DNA from: G958295645 sp965242735
GTDB lineage: Bacteria > Gemmatimonadota > Gemmatimonadetes > Longimicrobiales > Gaopeijiaceae
Assembly: GCA_965242735.1 (NCBI GenBank)
Contig: OZ251497.1
Span: forward strand, 2,108,001 to 2,172,000
Direction: 5' to 3'
Length of the DNA: 64,000 nt
Shown: positions 1 through 8,364 of the stretch, one piece after another
Position numbering within the stretch: position 1 is the stretch's first letter
Layout of the letters: the number at the start of each line of letters is the position of its first letter
Notes under the pieces: model-generated
Seen by the model: only the letters and a program-made list of their open reading frames with translations
Told to the model about the DNA's origin: nothing
Database searches by the model: none
Made by a program: the position numbers and the translations under genes

Positions 1-146
1 GCCGCGGAGGCGAAGCGGCGGAGAAAGCGGTCCGCCGACTGCCGGTACCCGTGGCAGACGAACCAGACCTGCGTGGTCTCCGCCGCAAGGCCGCCCAGCG
101 CGAAGTACCGCGCCGAGCGCAACACGCGGATGCGGCCCTGCGTCAT
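1..146 (-). CDS. alpha/beta hydrolase (phospholipase/carboxylesterase-like), N-terminal fragment
   Basis: The reading frame from ATG at 146 runs off the left edge and gives 48 residues. It contains the segment VWFVCHGYRQ, which resembles the oxyanion-loop strand of small cytosolic phospholipase/carboxylesterase-type hydrolases. The nucleophile elbow and catalytic Asp/His lie outside the window, so activity cannot be judged. It starts 29 nt after the stop of the MATE transporter gene on the same strand and is probably cotranscribed with it. The family call rests on one motif. Confidence 0.5.
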   Translation of the reverse strand, partial: MTQGRIRVLRSARYFALGGLAAETTQVWFVCHGYRQSADRFLRRFASA

Positions 147-175
147 GTCCGGCCCCTGCCCGGCACGGCCGCCGC

Positions 176-1585
176 TCACGTCCCCGGCCGCGACAGCGAG
201 AAGCGCTCCAACGGTCCCCGAAACCGCTTCCACGTCCGCCCCAGCAACAGGACCGCCGCGATCCCCAGCCCGACCGCCAATCCCCACCACAGCCCCACCG
301 GCCCCATCCCCGCCCGGAAGCCGCACCACAAGCTCACGGGCATCCCCACCAACCAGAATCCGAGAATGTTGTAGACCAGCGGCCTGAACGTGTCGGCCAC
401 CCCGCGCAGCAGTCCAGCGCACACGACCTGCAGTCCGTCGAACATCTGGAAGCAGGCCGCCACCGGCAGCAGCGCCGCGGCCACGGCCACGGCCTGCGGG
501 TCGGCGCTGAACAGCGCGGCGATCGGGCCGGGCAGCCCGGCGAAGACGGCGGCCGTCACCGTCATGGCCGCGCAGCACGCCAGGAGAGCGGCCCCGGCGA
601 AGCGGCGCGCACCGTCCGGCGCGCGCTCGCCCACCGACTTGCCCACCAAGACGGCGCCCGCCTGCGCGATCCCGACCGGCACCATGAAGGCGAACGCGGC
701 CAAGTTCAACGCCACCTGATGGCCCGCGAGCGCCTCCGCGCCGAGCCAGCCCATCGCGATCCCGATCGCCCCGAACGCCCCGAACTCGAGCAGCATGTGG
801 CCCCCGACGGGCGCGCCCAGCCGCACCATTCCGGCCAACGGACGCCAAGCGGCGGCGTCGCGCCGAGGCCGCCGGGCGTACGGCGCCAGCACGCGCCAGC
901 CCGCCGCCAGCACGCCCACGCACATGAACCACCGCGAAACGCTCGTGGCCCACCCCGAGCCCACCGCGCCCATCGCGGGCAAGCCCAAGTTGCCGAAAAC
1001 CAGGACCCAGTTGGCGAACGCGTTGAGCCCGTTGGCCAGCACGACCGTCCACACGACCGGCGCGACCCGGCCCAGCGCCTGCATGCTCTGGCGGAACACG
1101 AGAAACCCGTAGAACGGCAGCATCCCGGCGATCAGCGCCCGCGCGTACGCGGCCGCCAGCGGCGCCACTTCGGGCGGCTGGCGCAAGAGGACCAGAACCG
1201 GCTCGGCGCAGGCGAGAAGCGCCGACGCCACCACGGCGAGGACGGCGCTCATGGCCAGCCCTCGCTGCACGGCGAGCTCGATGCCGTCCTCGTCTCCCGC
1301 GCCGAACGCCTGGGACACCAGCGGATCGAGCGCGAGCAGCAGCCCCATCCCGAAGACCGAGACCCCGAAGAAGTACAAGTTGCCCAGCGCCACGGCGGCC
1401 AGCTCGGTCGCCGACACGCGCCCCACCATGGCCGTGTCCACCAGCCCTTGCGCGACGATCCCCAGCTGCACGACCACCACGGGCGCCGCCAAGCCCAGCA
1501 GGCGTCCCATCTGGTCGCGGCCCGGCGCGAACGCCGCCAGCCCGAGCCTGCCTCGTGTCAACGAAGAACCGGCGACGCCGTCCAA
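176..1585 (-). CDS. MATE family multidrug/metabolite efflux transporter
   Basis: A 469-residue inner-membrane protein with about 12 hydrophobic segments arranged as two similar halves, the normal size for MATE exporters (NorM/DinF superfamily), which expel cationic or organic compounds using Na+ or H+ gradients. The N-terminal segment PVVVVQLGIVAQGLVDTAMV followed by VGRVSATELAAVALGN is characteristic of TM1-TM2. The start is uncertain: the longest frame begins at TTG 1585, and an in-frame ATG at 1510, just before the first membrane helix, would give a typical short N-terminus. Neither has a clear Shine-Dalgarno. Substrate cannot be inferred. Confidence 0.88.
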   Translation of the reverse strand: MDGVAGSSLTRGRLGLAAFAPGRDQMGRLLGLAAPVVVVQLGIVAQGLVDTAMVGRVSATELAAVALGNLYFFGVSVFGMGLLLALDPLVSQAFGAGDEDGIELAVQRGLAMSAVLAVVASALLACAEPVLVLLRQPPEVAPLAAAYARALIAGMLPFYGFLVFRQSMQALGRVAPVVWTVVLANGLNAFANWVLVFGNLGLPAMGAVGSGWATSVSRWFMCVGVLAAGWRVLAPYARRPRRDAAAWRPLAGMVRLGAPVGGHMLLEFGAFGAIGIAMGWLGAEALAGHQVALNLAAFAFMVPVGIAQAGAVLVGKSVGERAPDGARRFAGAALLACCAAMTVTAAVFAGLPGPIAALFSADPQAVAVAAALLPVAACFQMFDGLQVVCAGLLRGVADTFRPLVYNILGFWLVGMPVSLWCGFRAGMGPVGLWWGLAVGLGIAAVLLLGRTWKRFRGPLERFSLSRPGT

Positions 1586-1621
1586 GCCGCGCCGGCCCGC
1601 AAGACGACGCGGCCCGCCGGG

Positions 1622-3946
1622 CTAATCGTCCGCGGTCCCCGCCGAGCCGGCTTCCATTGCCTTGCGCGGCAACGTGATCAGAAACTCCGTGTACTCGCCT
1701 TCTTCGGTCTCGACGCGCATCTCGCCGCCGTGCTCCTGGACGATCTCGCGCGAGATCGACAGGCCCAAGCCCGTCCCCTGCGTGCCGGTCTTGGTCGTGA
1801 AGAAGGGGTCGAAGATCTTCTCCACCACGCTCGGAGGGATCCCCGTGCCGTTGTCCCGGACCGAGATCAGCACCGAGTCGTCCATGCCCTTCGTCTTCAG
1901 CCGGACAGCGGGCGAGTAGCCGGAGTCCTGCTCTTTCTTGCGGCGCGCGTCGGTGGCTTGGCAGCCGTTGGTGATGACGTTCAGGAACACCCGGCTGAGG
2001 TCGCGCGCGATCGCGACGACTTCGCCCGCCGCTTCGTCGAAGTCTCGTTCGATGGTCAAGTTGAAGGTGGAATCGGCGGCGCGAAGGCCATGGTACGCCA
2101 GCTTGCTGTACTCGTCGAGCATGAGGTTGACGTCCACGCTCTCGGCCACGCCGGCGTCGTCGCGCGAGTGCGCCAGCATGCCTTCCACGATGCGGTTGGC
2201 CCGCACGCCGTGCTCGCGCACCTTCGTGACGTTGAGGGACAGGTCGCCGAGGATCTCTTCCAGGTACTCCTTGTCCAGACCGTCGGGAGCGCCGTTCCCC
2301 TCGGACGACCCGCTGCCCTCGGACGGCCCGCCTCCTTCAGACGGCCCGCTCTCCGCCGACCCGGCCCCGTTTTCGCTTGCGGGTGCGTCGCCGCCGTCCT
2401 CGCTCTCGACGCCCAGCTCCTCGCGCAGCTCGTCGATCAGCTCCACCGACAGCGCCGCGAAGTTGTTCACGAAGTTGAGGGGATTTCTGATCTCGTGCGC
2501 GATGCCCGCCGTCAGCGTGCCCAGCGCCGCCAGCTTCTCCTGGCTGACGACCTGCTGCTGCGTGCGCTTGAGGTCCTCCAGCGTGGACTCCAGCTCGGCG
2601 TTCTTCGCCTGCACCTCGCCCGCGAGCTTCTCGACCAAGTTGAGCCGCTGCACTTCGACGGCATGCTGGCGAAAGACTTCCAGCGACCCGGCCATGTCCG
2701 TCACTTCGTCGTTGCCGGCGATCTTGACCTCGACCTCGAGATCGCCCTTGGACATCTCGCTCATGGCGTTCGAGAGATGGCGGACGCGGGCGAGGAGCCG
2801 TTCGCCGAAGAACTTCCAGCCGATCGTGAAGGCGGACACCAGCGCCATCACGCTGACGCCCAGCACCAGCCACGTGCCCAGCCTCGTCAGCGCGCTGGAG
2901 TCGTCCGCCGCCGTCCGCGCCTGCAACGAGGCCCCGGCCACCAGTTCGTCGACGAGCGTGCCCAGCTCGCCCGTCGTCTGCTGGTTGCGCGCCACGTACT
3001 CCTCCGACCGGTTGAGCTCGTCGAGCTCGCGGCTCTTCGTCTCCAGCACGTCGTCGTAGAGTTCGCGAAGACGCTCCGCGGACGTGCGCAGGCCGTCGGC
3101 GACGCCGGAGCGCATCTTGGACAGCGCATGCTCGATGCCGGCGAACTCGGTGTCGACGCGCTCCCGGTTGGACGCGAGCAGGTCCAGGTCGGTCTCGGCG
3201 ATGGCCTGCGTCGCCAGCTCGCGGACGGCGCTCTGCGACGTGCGGAATTCCAGAAGCCCCCGCTCGTGGTCGCGTTCCGCCTGGGACGTGCGCTGGGCCA
3301 CGGGCACCGGACGCGCGTCGGTCAGGCGGCGCAGGCCCACGTCGATGAAGAACTGCTGGTCGTCGAGCTCCTCTTCCAGGAAACGAGCGGCGTTGGGCCC
3401 GAACTGCTCCAGCTCGTCCTGCAGCTCGGCCAGCCGGCTCCGGTACTCGATGCGGTTCGTCACGAAGTCGAGGATCTGCTCGATGTTCTCGACCAGGCTC
3501 TGCGACAGCGGAACGAGCGACAGGCCGGCCTGGCCTTGCGCCTCGGCCCGCGCGATCTCGGCGATGGCGCCCTGCAGCAGCTCCTCCTCGCGCAGGACGT
3601 CGTCCTGCACGGCGTCCAGCTCTTCTTCGGTGACGGCGGTCAGAAGCCGGGGAGACGCGCCGACGAGTTGCGCGCTGCTCCGCTCGATCTGGAAGGCGGC
3701 CGCGAGCGCCGGGATGTGGCGGTCGGTGATCTCGCCTTGCCGGGCGTTCAGGTAGGCCATGATCGCCAAGGCCAGCAGACAGCCGCCCAAGGTGAGGAAC
3801 GCGCCTCCGCCCAGTCCCACCACGATCTGGCTGCCGAGCCCGAAGCGCCCGCCCGAGGCTTTCTCCACGCGCGCCCTCAGCCGCGCCGGCAACCGCTCCA
3901 GGACCCATTCGTACGCCTCGTGGACGCGCGACTCGAGCGTCTTCAT
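1622..3946 (-). CDS. membrane sensor histidine kinase, TorS-like periplasmic sensor
   Basis: 774 residues. Order: TM1 at about 38-66, a long alpha-helical periplasmic region (about 67-350) resembling the helical sensor of TorS, TM2 at about 355-376, HAMP, coiled coil, DHp with AHEIRNPLNF (phosphoacceptor His near 483), a Ser/Gly/Glu-rich linker at about 515-555, and a HATPase domain with FLNVITNGCQA (N box), RDNGTGIP, FFTTK and GTGLGLS. A long upstream extension of the frame is rejected because ATG 3946 overlaps the stop of the preceding binding-protein gene (ATGA). In the TorT-TorS system a periplasmic binding protein controls such a kinase, and the coupled upstream gene encodes one, so that pairing is the likely input (inference). 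No receiver domain is fused; the operon's receiver is in the PP2C protein. Confidence 0.92.
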   Translation of the reverse strand: MKTLESRVHEAYEWVLERLPARLRARVEKASGGRFGLGSQIVVGLGGGAFLTLGGCLLALAIMAYLNARQGEITDRHIPALAAAFQIERSSAQLVGASPRLLTAVTEEELDAVQDDVLREEELLQGAIAEIARAEAQGQAGLSLVPLSQSLVENIEQILDFVTNRIEYRSRLAELQDELEQFGPNAARFLEEELDDQQFFIDVGLRRLTDARPVPVAQRTSQAERDHERGLLEFRTSQSAVRELATQAIAETDLDLLASNRERVDTEFAGIEHALSKMRSGVADGLRTSAERLRELYDDVLETKSRELDELNRSEEYVARNQQTTGELGTLVDELVAGASLQARTAADDSSALTRLGTWLVLGVSVMALVSAFTIGWKFFGERLLARVRHLSNAMSEMSKGDLEVEVKIAGNDEVTDMAGSLEVFRQHAVEVQRLNLVEKLAGEVQAKNAELESTLEDLKRTQQQVVSQEKLAALGTLTAGIAHEIRNPLNFVNNFAALSVELIDELREELGVESEDGGDAPASENGAGSAESGPSEGGGPSEGSGSSEGNGAPDGLDKEYLEEILGDLSLNVTKVREHGVRANRIVEGMLAHSRDDAGVAESVDVNLMLDEYSKLAYHGLRAADSTFNLTIERDFDEAAGEVVAIARDLSRVFLNVITNGCQATDARRKKEQDSGYSPAVRLKTKGMDDSVLISVRDNGTGIPPSVVEKIFDPFFTTKTGTQGTGLGLSISREIVQEHGGEMRVETEEGEYTEFLITLPRKAMEAGSAGTADD

Positions 3947-5196
3947 CGCGACAGCCGCGTGACCGGCACGAAGCGGCCGTTGCGGATCACCGTCAGAAAC
4001 ACCCGGTCCGATCCCTGGTTGTCGCCTTCGCCGTACTCGAGGACGAAGCCTCCGAGATCGATGGGCCCCGCCGCGTTGAGCGCGTTCAGGAATCCCTCGC
4101 GAGTCGGCGCGGGACCTGCCCGCTCCAGCCCCTCGACCACAAGCCGCCCGGCCAAGTAGCCCTCCAAGGAGACGAATCCCGGCGACGCGCCCGGCTCGAC
4201 CGCGCGCAACGCGGCGTGATACTGCCGGACCACCGGCACGCTCGTGTCGCGCGGGAACGGCACGACCTGCGTGACGACCACGCCGTTGCCTGCGGCGCCA
4301 AGCTCGTTCAGCAGCGCGTTGCTGCCGACGAACGAAATGTTGACGAACACCGGATCGAACCCGACCCGCCGCGACCACTTGATGAACTCCGCCACGGGCT
4401 GGTAGGCGCCGATGATGATCACGGCTTCGGGATTCTGCTCGCGCAGATCCAGCAGCGGGCGCTTCACTGCCCGCGTGTTGCGCATGTAGGAGCCGATCGC
4501 GGCGATCTCCATGCCGCGGGCCTCCGTGGCGCGCCTGACGCCCGTCAGCCCCGCGTTGCCGTAGCTGTCGTTCTGGTGGAAGACGGCGATGCGGCGGATG
4601 CCCAGGTCGCGCGTCAGCCGCGCCACCATCTCGGCCGTCTCCTGCCAATAGGACGCCCGAAGGTTCACCACGAAGGGGCGCTCCTCGGAGCGCAGGAACT
4701 CGGCGCCCGTGAAGGCCCCGATGTAGGGGACCGACTCCGAGCTGGCGACCGGCTCGGCCGAGGTCGACGTGGGCGTGCCCACCGCGCCGATCAGCGCAAA
4801 CACGCCCGACGCGCTGTCCGGGCATGAGCCCGGGGCCTCCGGAGGGGCGCAGGCGCCCAGCTCGATGAGCGTCCGCGTGTTGGTCGCCGCCGCCTCGGGC
4901 TCGTAGCCGTCGTCGCGGGCCACCAGCCGGAGCAACCGCCCGTGCACCCCGCCGCCGCGGTTGGTCTCCTCGAAGGCGGCGCGTATCCCCAGCCGCATGT
5001 TCAGTCCGAGCTGCGCGGCCGGGCCCGTGAACGCCGCCGACTGGCCGAACACGATCGAGTCGGCGTGCACGCCGGCGGCCGCGGTCTGTCCGCGCGCCGG
5101 GGCCGCGGCCGCCAGCAAACACAGGACCGGCGCGCAAGCGGCCGCGAAGCCGGCCGGCGGCGCAAGGCGCCCGCGCATCCTCGCGGCGGCGGTCAC
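3943..5196 (-). CDS. periplasmic ligand-binding protein (branched-chain amino acid ABC-type fold), probable sensor partner
   Basis: 417 residues with a cleavable signal peptide (hydrophobic run ending APARGQ) followed by a type I periplasmic-binding fold typical of LivJ/urea/amide receptors: SIVFGQSAAFTGPAAQLG near the N-terminus, ARDDGYEP, and IAVFHQNDSYGNAG. No ABC permease or ATPase is adjacent. It sits between a receiver-phosphatase gene and a histidine kinase, so it probably feeds a ligand signal to the kinase as TorT does for TorS. Start is GTG 5196, 1 nt after the upstream stop; an in-frame ATG at 5178 directly before the signal sequence is an alternative. The stop overlaps the kinase start by 4 bp. 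Confidence 0.88.
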   Translation of the reverse strand: MTAAARMRGRLAPPAGFAAACAPVLCLLAAAAPARGQTAAAGVHADSIVFGQSAAFTGPAAQLGLNMRLGIRAAFEETNRGGGVHGRLLRLVARDDGYEPEAAATNTRTLIELGACAPPEAPGSCPDSASGVFALIGAVGTPTSTSAEPVASSESVPYIGAFTGAEFLRSEERPFVVNLRASYWQETAEMVARLTRDLGIRRIAVFHQNDSYGNAGLTGVRRATEARGMEIAAIGSYMRNTRAVKRPLLDLREQNPEAVIIIGAYQPVAEFIKWSRRVGFDPVFVNISFVGSNALLNELGAAGNGVVVTQVVPFPRDTSVPVVRQYHAALRAVEPGASPGFVSLEGYLAGRLVVEGLERAGPAPTREGFLNALNAAGPIDLGGFVLEYGEGDNQGSDRVFLTVIRNGRFVPVTRLSR

Positions 5197-5197
5197 G

Positions 5198-6349
5198 CTA
5201 GGACCCCAAGTAGCGCAGCGCCAGGCAGGTGATGTCGTCCGACTGGGGCGCGTCGCCGGCGTGGTCCTGCACGGCCTGCACGACGTGACGACTGACGTCG
5301 GCCGCCTTCGAGCCGACGCACTCCGCCAGCACTTCGGCCAGCTCTTCCTCGCCGAACTCCTCGCCGTCCGCGTTCATCGCCTCCGTCACGCCGTCGGTGT
5401 AGAGGAAGAAGGTGTCCCCGGGCTCCAGCACGACGCTGCCTCCCGGAAACTCGAAGTCCGGCATGACCCCCAGCACCAGCCCGGCGTCGCTCTTGATCTG
5501 CTGGACCTCCCCCGACTGCTTGACGACGAACGGCAGGTTGTGCCCTCCGTTGGCGAAGTCCAGCCGTCCGGTCGCCGGATCCAGGCAGGTGTAGAAGAGC
5601 GTGACGAACATGGATTCCTCGTTGGACTCCTCCAGCAGGTCGTTGACCTCCGCCAAGCACTTCGCGGGGTCGCTCTGCCCGATGGCGGTGCCCTTGACCA
5701 GCGTGCGGCTGACCATCATGAACAGCGCGGCCGGGACCCCCTTGCCGGACACGTCCGCCACGACCATGCCGAGCCGGTCGTTCTCCAGCTTGAAGAAGTC
5801 GTAGAAGTCGCCCCCCACCTCGCGCGCCGGCGTCATCCAGGCGTGCAGCTCGTAGCGGGAGTCCGTGGGAAAGTCGGTCGGGAGAATCGACTCCTGCATC
5901 TTCGCCGCGACGCCCAGCTCCTGGCGCAGCGCCACCAGCTCGTCGCGCGACTCCAGCGCGTCGCGCATGATCTGGAGATGCGCGAGCGTCTTGGTGATGG
6001 TGGTCTCGAGGTCCTCGAAGTCGATGGGCTTGGTCACGAAGTCGAACGCGCCCCGGTTCATGGCGGTGCGAATGTTCTTCATGTCGCCGTACGCGGTCAC
6101 GATGACGGCGCGCAGGTCCAGGTGCAGCTGGTTGAGCTGCTGGAGCAACGTGAGTCCGTCCATCTCGGGCATGTTGATGTCCGAGAGGACCATGTCGATG
6201 TCCTTGTGCTTCTCCAGCTTCTCCAAAGCTTCGACGCCGTTCTGGGCGAACACGAGGGTGATCGCGCCGGACCGGATGCGCCGCCGGAACTTCTGCCGCA
6301 GAAGGAGCTCGAGATCGGGCTCGTCGTCGACGACCAGAATCTTCGCCAT
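5198..6349 (-). CDS. response regulator with PP2C/SpoIIE phosphatase output (RsbU/RssB-like)
   Basis: 383 residues. Receiver domain at 1-120 with acidic pocket DDE at 8-10, phosphoacceptor D57 in LSDINMPEMDG and K107 in VTKPIDF. A coiled linker leads to a SpoIIE-type PP2C domain from about 175, with REVGGDFYDFF, VADVSGKGVPAALFM, NGGHNLP and YTDGVTEAMN. Such proteins dephosphorylate STAS anti-anti-sigma factors. A STAS protein and an RsbW-type kinase are encoded about 5 kb away on the other strand, a plausible target pair. ATG 6349 was chosen because the receiver begins there; the longer frame upstream is low-complexity. First gene of the three-gene sensory operon; a TAGATT box lies about 135 nt upstream (minus strand, 6484-6489). 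Confidence 0.93.
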   Translation of the reverse strand: MAKILVVDDEPDLELLLRQKFRRRIRSGAITLVFAQNGVEALEKLEKHKDIDMVLSDINMPEMDGLTLLQQLNQLHLDLRAVIVTAYGDMKNIRTAMNRGAFDFVTKPIDFEDLETTITKTLAHLQIMRDALESRDELVALRQELGVAAKMQESILPTDFPTDSRYELHAWMTPAREVGGDFYDFFKLENDRLGMVVADVSGKGVPAALFMMVSRTLVKGTAIGQSDPAKCLAEVNDLLEESNEESMFVTLFYTCLDPATGRLDFANGGHNLPFVVKQSGEVQQIKSDAGLVLGVMPDFEFPGGSVVLEPGDTFFLYTDGVTEAMNADGEEFGEEELAEVLAECVGSKAADVSRHVVQAVQDHAGDAPQSDDITCLALRYLGS

Positions 6350-6532
6350 CGGGGCTGTGACTCCAAGGTTGGGTGCCGGCGCGCCCTGCGGGCGGACCGG
6401 ATTGCGGGGAGAAGGGCCGGCTTCGGGGCGGCGGCGCGCCACGGATTCGAAGCACGGAGGCGGTTCAAGTCCAGGACGACCACAATCTAATACGGGCCGC
6501 AAGGCGCCGCTTGCCGGACGGCACGGCGGAAG

Positions 6533-6621
6533 TCTGCGCCCTCGGCCTCCCCTCGCGGGGGCGACACTCCGCCGGAGGGAGCATGGCGCCCAGCTCTGCG
6601 CCCTCGGCCTCCCTCGCGGGG
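6533..6621. repeat. direct repeat, two near-identical 27-bp copies
   Basis: Copy 1 at 6533-6560 and copy 2 at 6595-6621 share the sequence beginning TCTGCGCCCTCGGCCTCC, with one C inserted in copy 1. They lie about 150 bp upstream of the glnA promoter. Function unknown; could be replication slippage or a duplicated regulator site. Confidence 0.7.
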
Positions 6622-6708
6622 ACGGCACCCACGGAGCGCGAACTCGACGACCGGCGGCGGCGCGGGCTGTGGCGGCGCGCCCCGCCGCTCCCGGCCCAGC
6701 CGGGGGAC

Positions 6709-6737
6709 TGGACATGCCGCCTGCCAGCGTTTAGAAT
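6709..6737 (+). promoter_or_regulatory. sigma-70-type promoter of glnA
   Basis: TGGACA at 6709-6714, a 17-nt spacer, and TAGAAT at 6732-6737: five of six consensus positions in each box with ideal spacing. The predicted start near 6744 leaves a 5' leader of about 90 nt before glnA. A second weak TACCTT box lies at 6806-6811. Confidence 0.6.
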
Positions 6738-6836
6738 GTCTTCGCTCGGCACGCGTCTCCGGACACGGACGCGCGCGCCCCGGCCGCCCCTCCGAGGGGG
6801 CCGGCCTACCTTCCCCCGCAAATCCGGAGCCGCTCA

Positions 6837-8246
6837 ATGGCAGACCGAGAAGCCGTCTTCAGGACCATCCGCGACGAGAACATCGAGTTCGTCGACCTTC
6901 GCTTCACCGACCCTCGAGGCCGCTGGCACCACGTGACCCTGACGCCCGAGGTCTTCGACGAAGACATGTTCGACGACGGGGTGATGTTCGACGGCTCCTC
7001 CATCAACGGCTGGAAGAGCATCGACCAGTCCGACATGGCGTTGTTCCCGGATCCCAAGACCTTCGGCATCGACCCGTTCATGACGGCGCGCACGCTCTAC
7101 ATCGTCTGCGACGTCCACGAGCCGACCACCGGCGAGCGGTACTCGCGCTGCCCGCGGTGCACGGCCAAGGACGCGGAAGCCTACCTCCAGTACTCGGGCA
7201 TCGGCGACACGGCGTACTTCGGGCCGGAGCCGGAGTTCTTCCTGTTCGACGACGTCCGGTTCGGCGTGCAAGCGAACCACACGTTCTTCTCCCTCGACGA
7301 CGGCGAGGGCCCCTACAACACCGCCGCGATCCTGCCGGACGGCAACAAGGGCCATCGCCCGCGCACCAAGGGCGGCTACTTCCCGCTGCCGCCCGTGGAC
7401 TCCGCGCAGGCCGTGCGCGGCGACATGCTCACGGCGTTGCGCGAGGCCGGGGTCGGGGTCGAGAAGCACCACCACGAGGTGGCGGCCAGCCAGCACGAGC
7501 TGGGCATCCGCTTCGAGCCGCTCACCGTCATGGGCGACAAGTTGCAGGTCTACCGCTACGTCGTGCTGAACGTGGCGGCGCGCCACGGCAAGACGGCGAC
7601 CTTCATGCCCAAGCCCGTCGTCGGCGACAACGGCTCGGGGATGCATTGCAACCAGTCGCTCTGGAAGGACGGAGAGGGGCTCTTCTCCGGCGCCGGGTAC
7701 GCGGACCTCTCGGAGACCGCGCTTCACTACATCGGCGGGATCATGAAGCACGCCCGCGCGATCAACGCCTTCACCAACCCCAGCACGAACAGCTACAAGC
7801 GGCTCGTGCCCGGCTTCGAGGCGCCCGTCCTGCTGGCCTATTCGGCCCGCAACCGGTCCGCGTCGTGCCGCATTCCGCACGTCTCTTCGCCCAAGGCGCG
7901 GCGCGTGGAAGTGCGCTTCCCCGACGCGACGGCGAACCCCTACATGGCCTTCTCGGCCATGCTGATGGCGGGGCTGGACGGAATCGAGAACCGGATCGAC
8001 CCCGGCCCGCCGATGGACAAGGACCTGTACGCCTTGCCGCCCGAGGAGCTCAAGGACATCCCCACGGTCGCGACGTCGCTGCGCGAGGCACTCGGCGCCC
8101 TGGAGGCCGATTCGGAGTTCCTCACGCGAGGCGACGTGTTCACCAAGGACCAGATCGACGCGTACGTCGAGCTCAAGATGGAGGACGTGGTCCGCTTCGA
8201 GCAGGCGCCGCACCCCGTCGAGTTCGACATGTACTTCTCGCCGTGA
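6837..8246 (+). CDS. glnA: glutamine synthetase, type I
   Basis: 469 residues, full length for GSI. It condenses glutamate and ammonia to glutamine using ATP in the cytosol. Visible signatures: MFDGSSINGW, FGPEPEFFLFD, KPVVGDNGSGMH, KRLVPGFEAPVLLAYSARN (ATP-binding region) and DLYALPPEE, which carries the tyrosine adenylylated in GSI-beta enzymes. The adenylyltransferase gene glnE follows at once, consistent with control by covalent modification. Start ATG 6837 is preceded by CCGGAGCC about 8 nt upstream and by a good promoter at 6709-6737. Confidence 0.98.
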   Translation: MADREAVFRTIRDENIEFVDLRFTDPRGRWHHVTLTPEVFDEDMFDDGVMFDGSSINGWKSIDQSDMALFPDPKTFGIDPFMTARTLYIVCDVHEPTTGERYSRCPRCTAKDAEAYLQYSGIGDTAYFGPEPEFFLFDDVRFGVQANHTFFSLDDGEGPYNTAAILPDGNKGHRPRTKGGYFPLPPVDSAQAVRGDMLTALREAGVGVEKHHHEVAASQHELGIRFEPLTVMGDKLQVYRYVVLNVAARHGKTATFMPKPVVGDNGSGMHCNQSLWKDGEGLFSGAGYADLSETALHYIGGIMKHARAINAFTNPSTNSYKRLVPGFEAPVLLAYSARNRSASCRIPHVSSPKARRVEVRFPDATANPYMAFSAMLMAGLDGIENRIDPGPPMDKDLYALPPEELKDIPTVATSLREALGALEADSEFLTRGDVFTKDQIDAYVELKMEDVVRFEQAPHPVEFDMYFSP

Positions 8247-8364
8247 TCGGAGGGGCACGCTGAACGTCGCCGTCGCCGACGGCGGCAGCGTTCTTTCGGT
8301 CGCGGCCGGCGCGCCGGGATTCAGCGAGCTTCGGGGGCACCGAGCCGACAACGCAGCCGCCGGG

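Larger units (their letters stand above)
6350..6836. other. divergent intergenic region
   Basis: 487 bp between the receiver-phosphatase operon (minus) and glnA (plus). It holds a sigma-70-like promoter for glnA, a TAGATT -10-like box facing the minus-strand operon at 6484-6489, and a 27-bp direct repeat. No convincing coding frame was seen; the apparent ORFs are low-complexity high-GC shadows. Confidence 0.6.

Noticed and set aside
719..4159. 1146-codon plus-strand open frame
   Set aside because: Shadow of the minus-strand MATE, kinase and binding-protein genes; composition is Arg/His/Gln-rich with no motifs, as expected for a high-GC antisense frame.
3947..5137. N-terminal extension of the histidine kinase
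   Set aside because: The extension is an out-of-frame reading of the binding-protein gene; the real start is ATG 3946 overlapping its stop.
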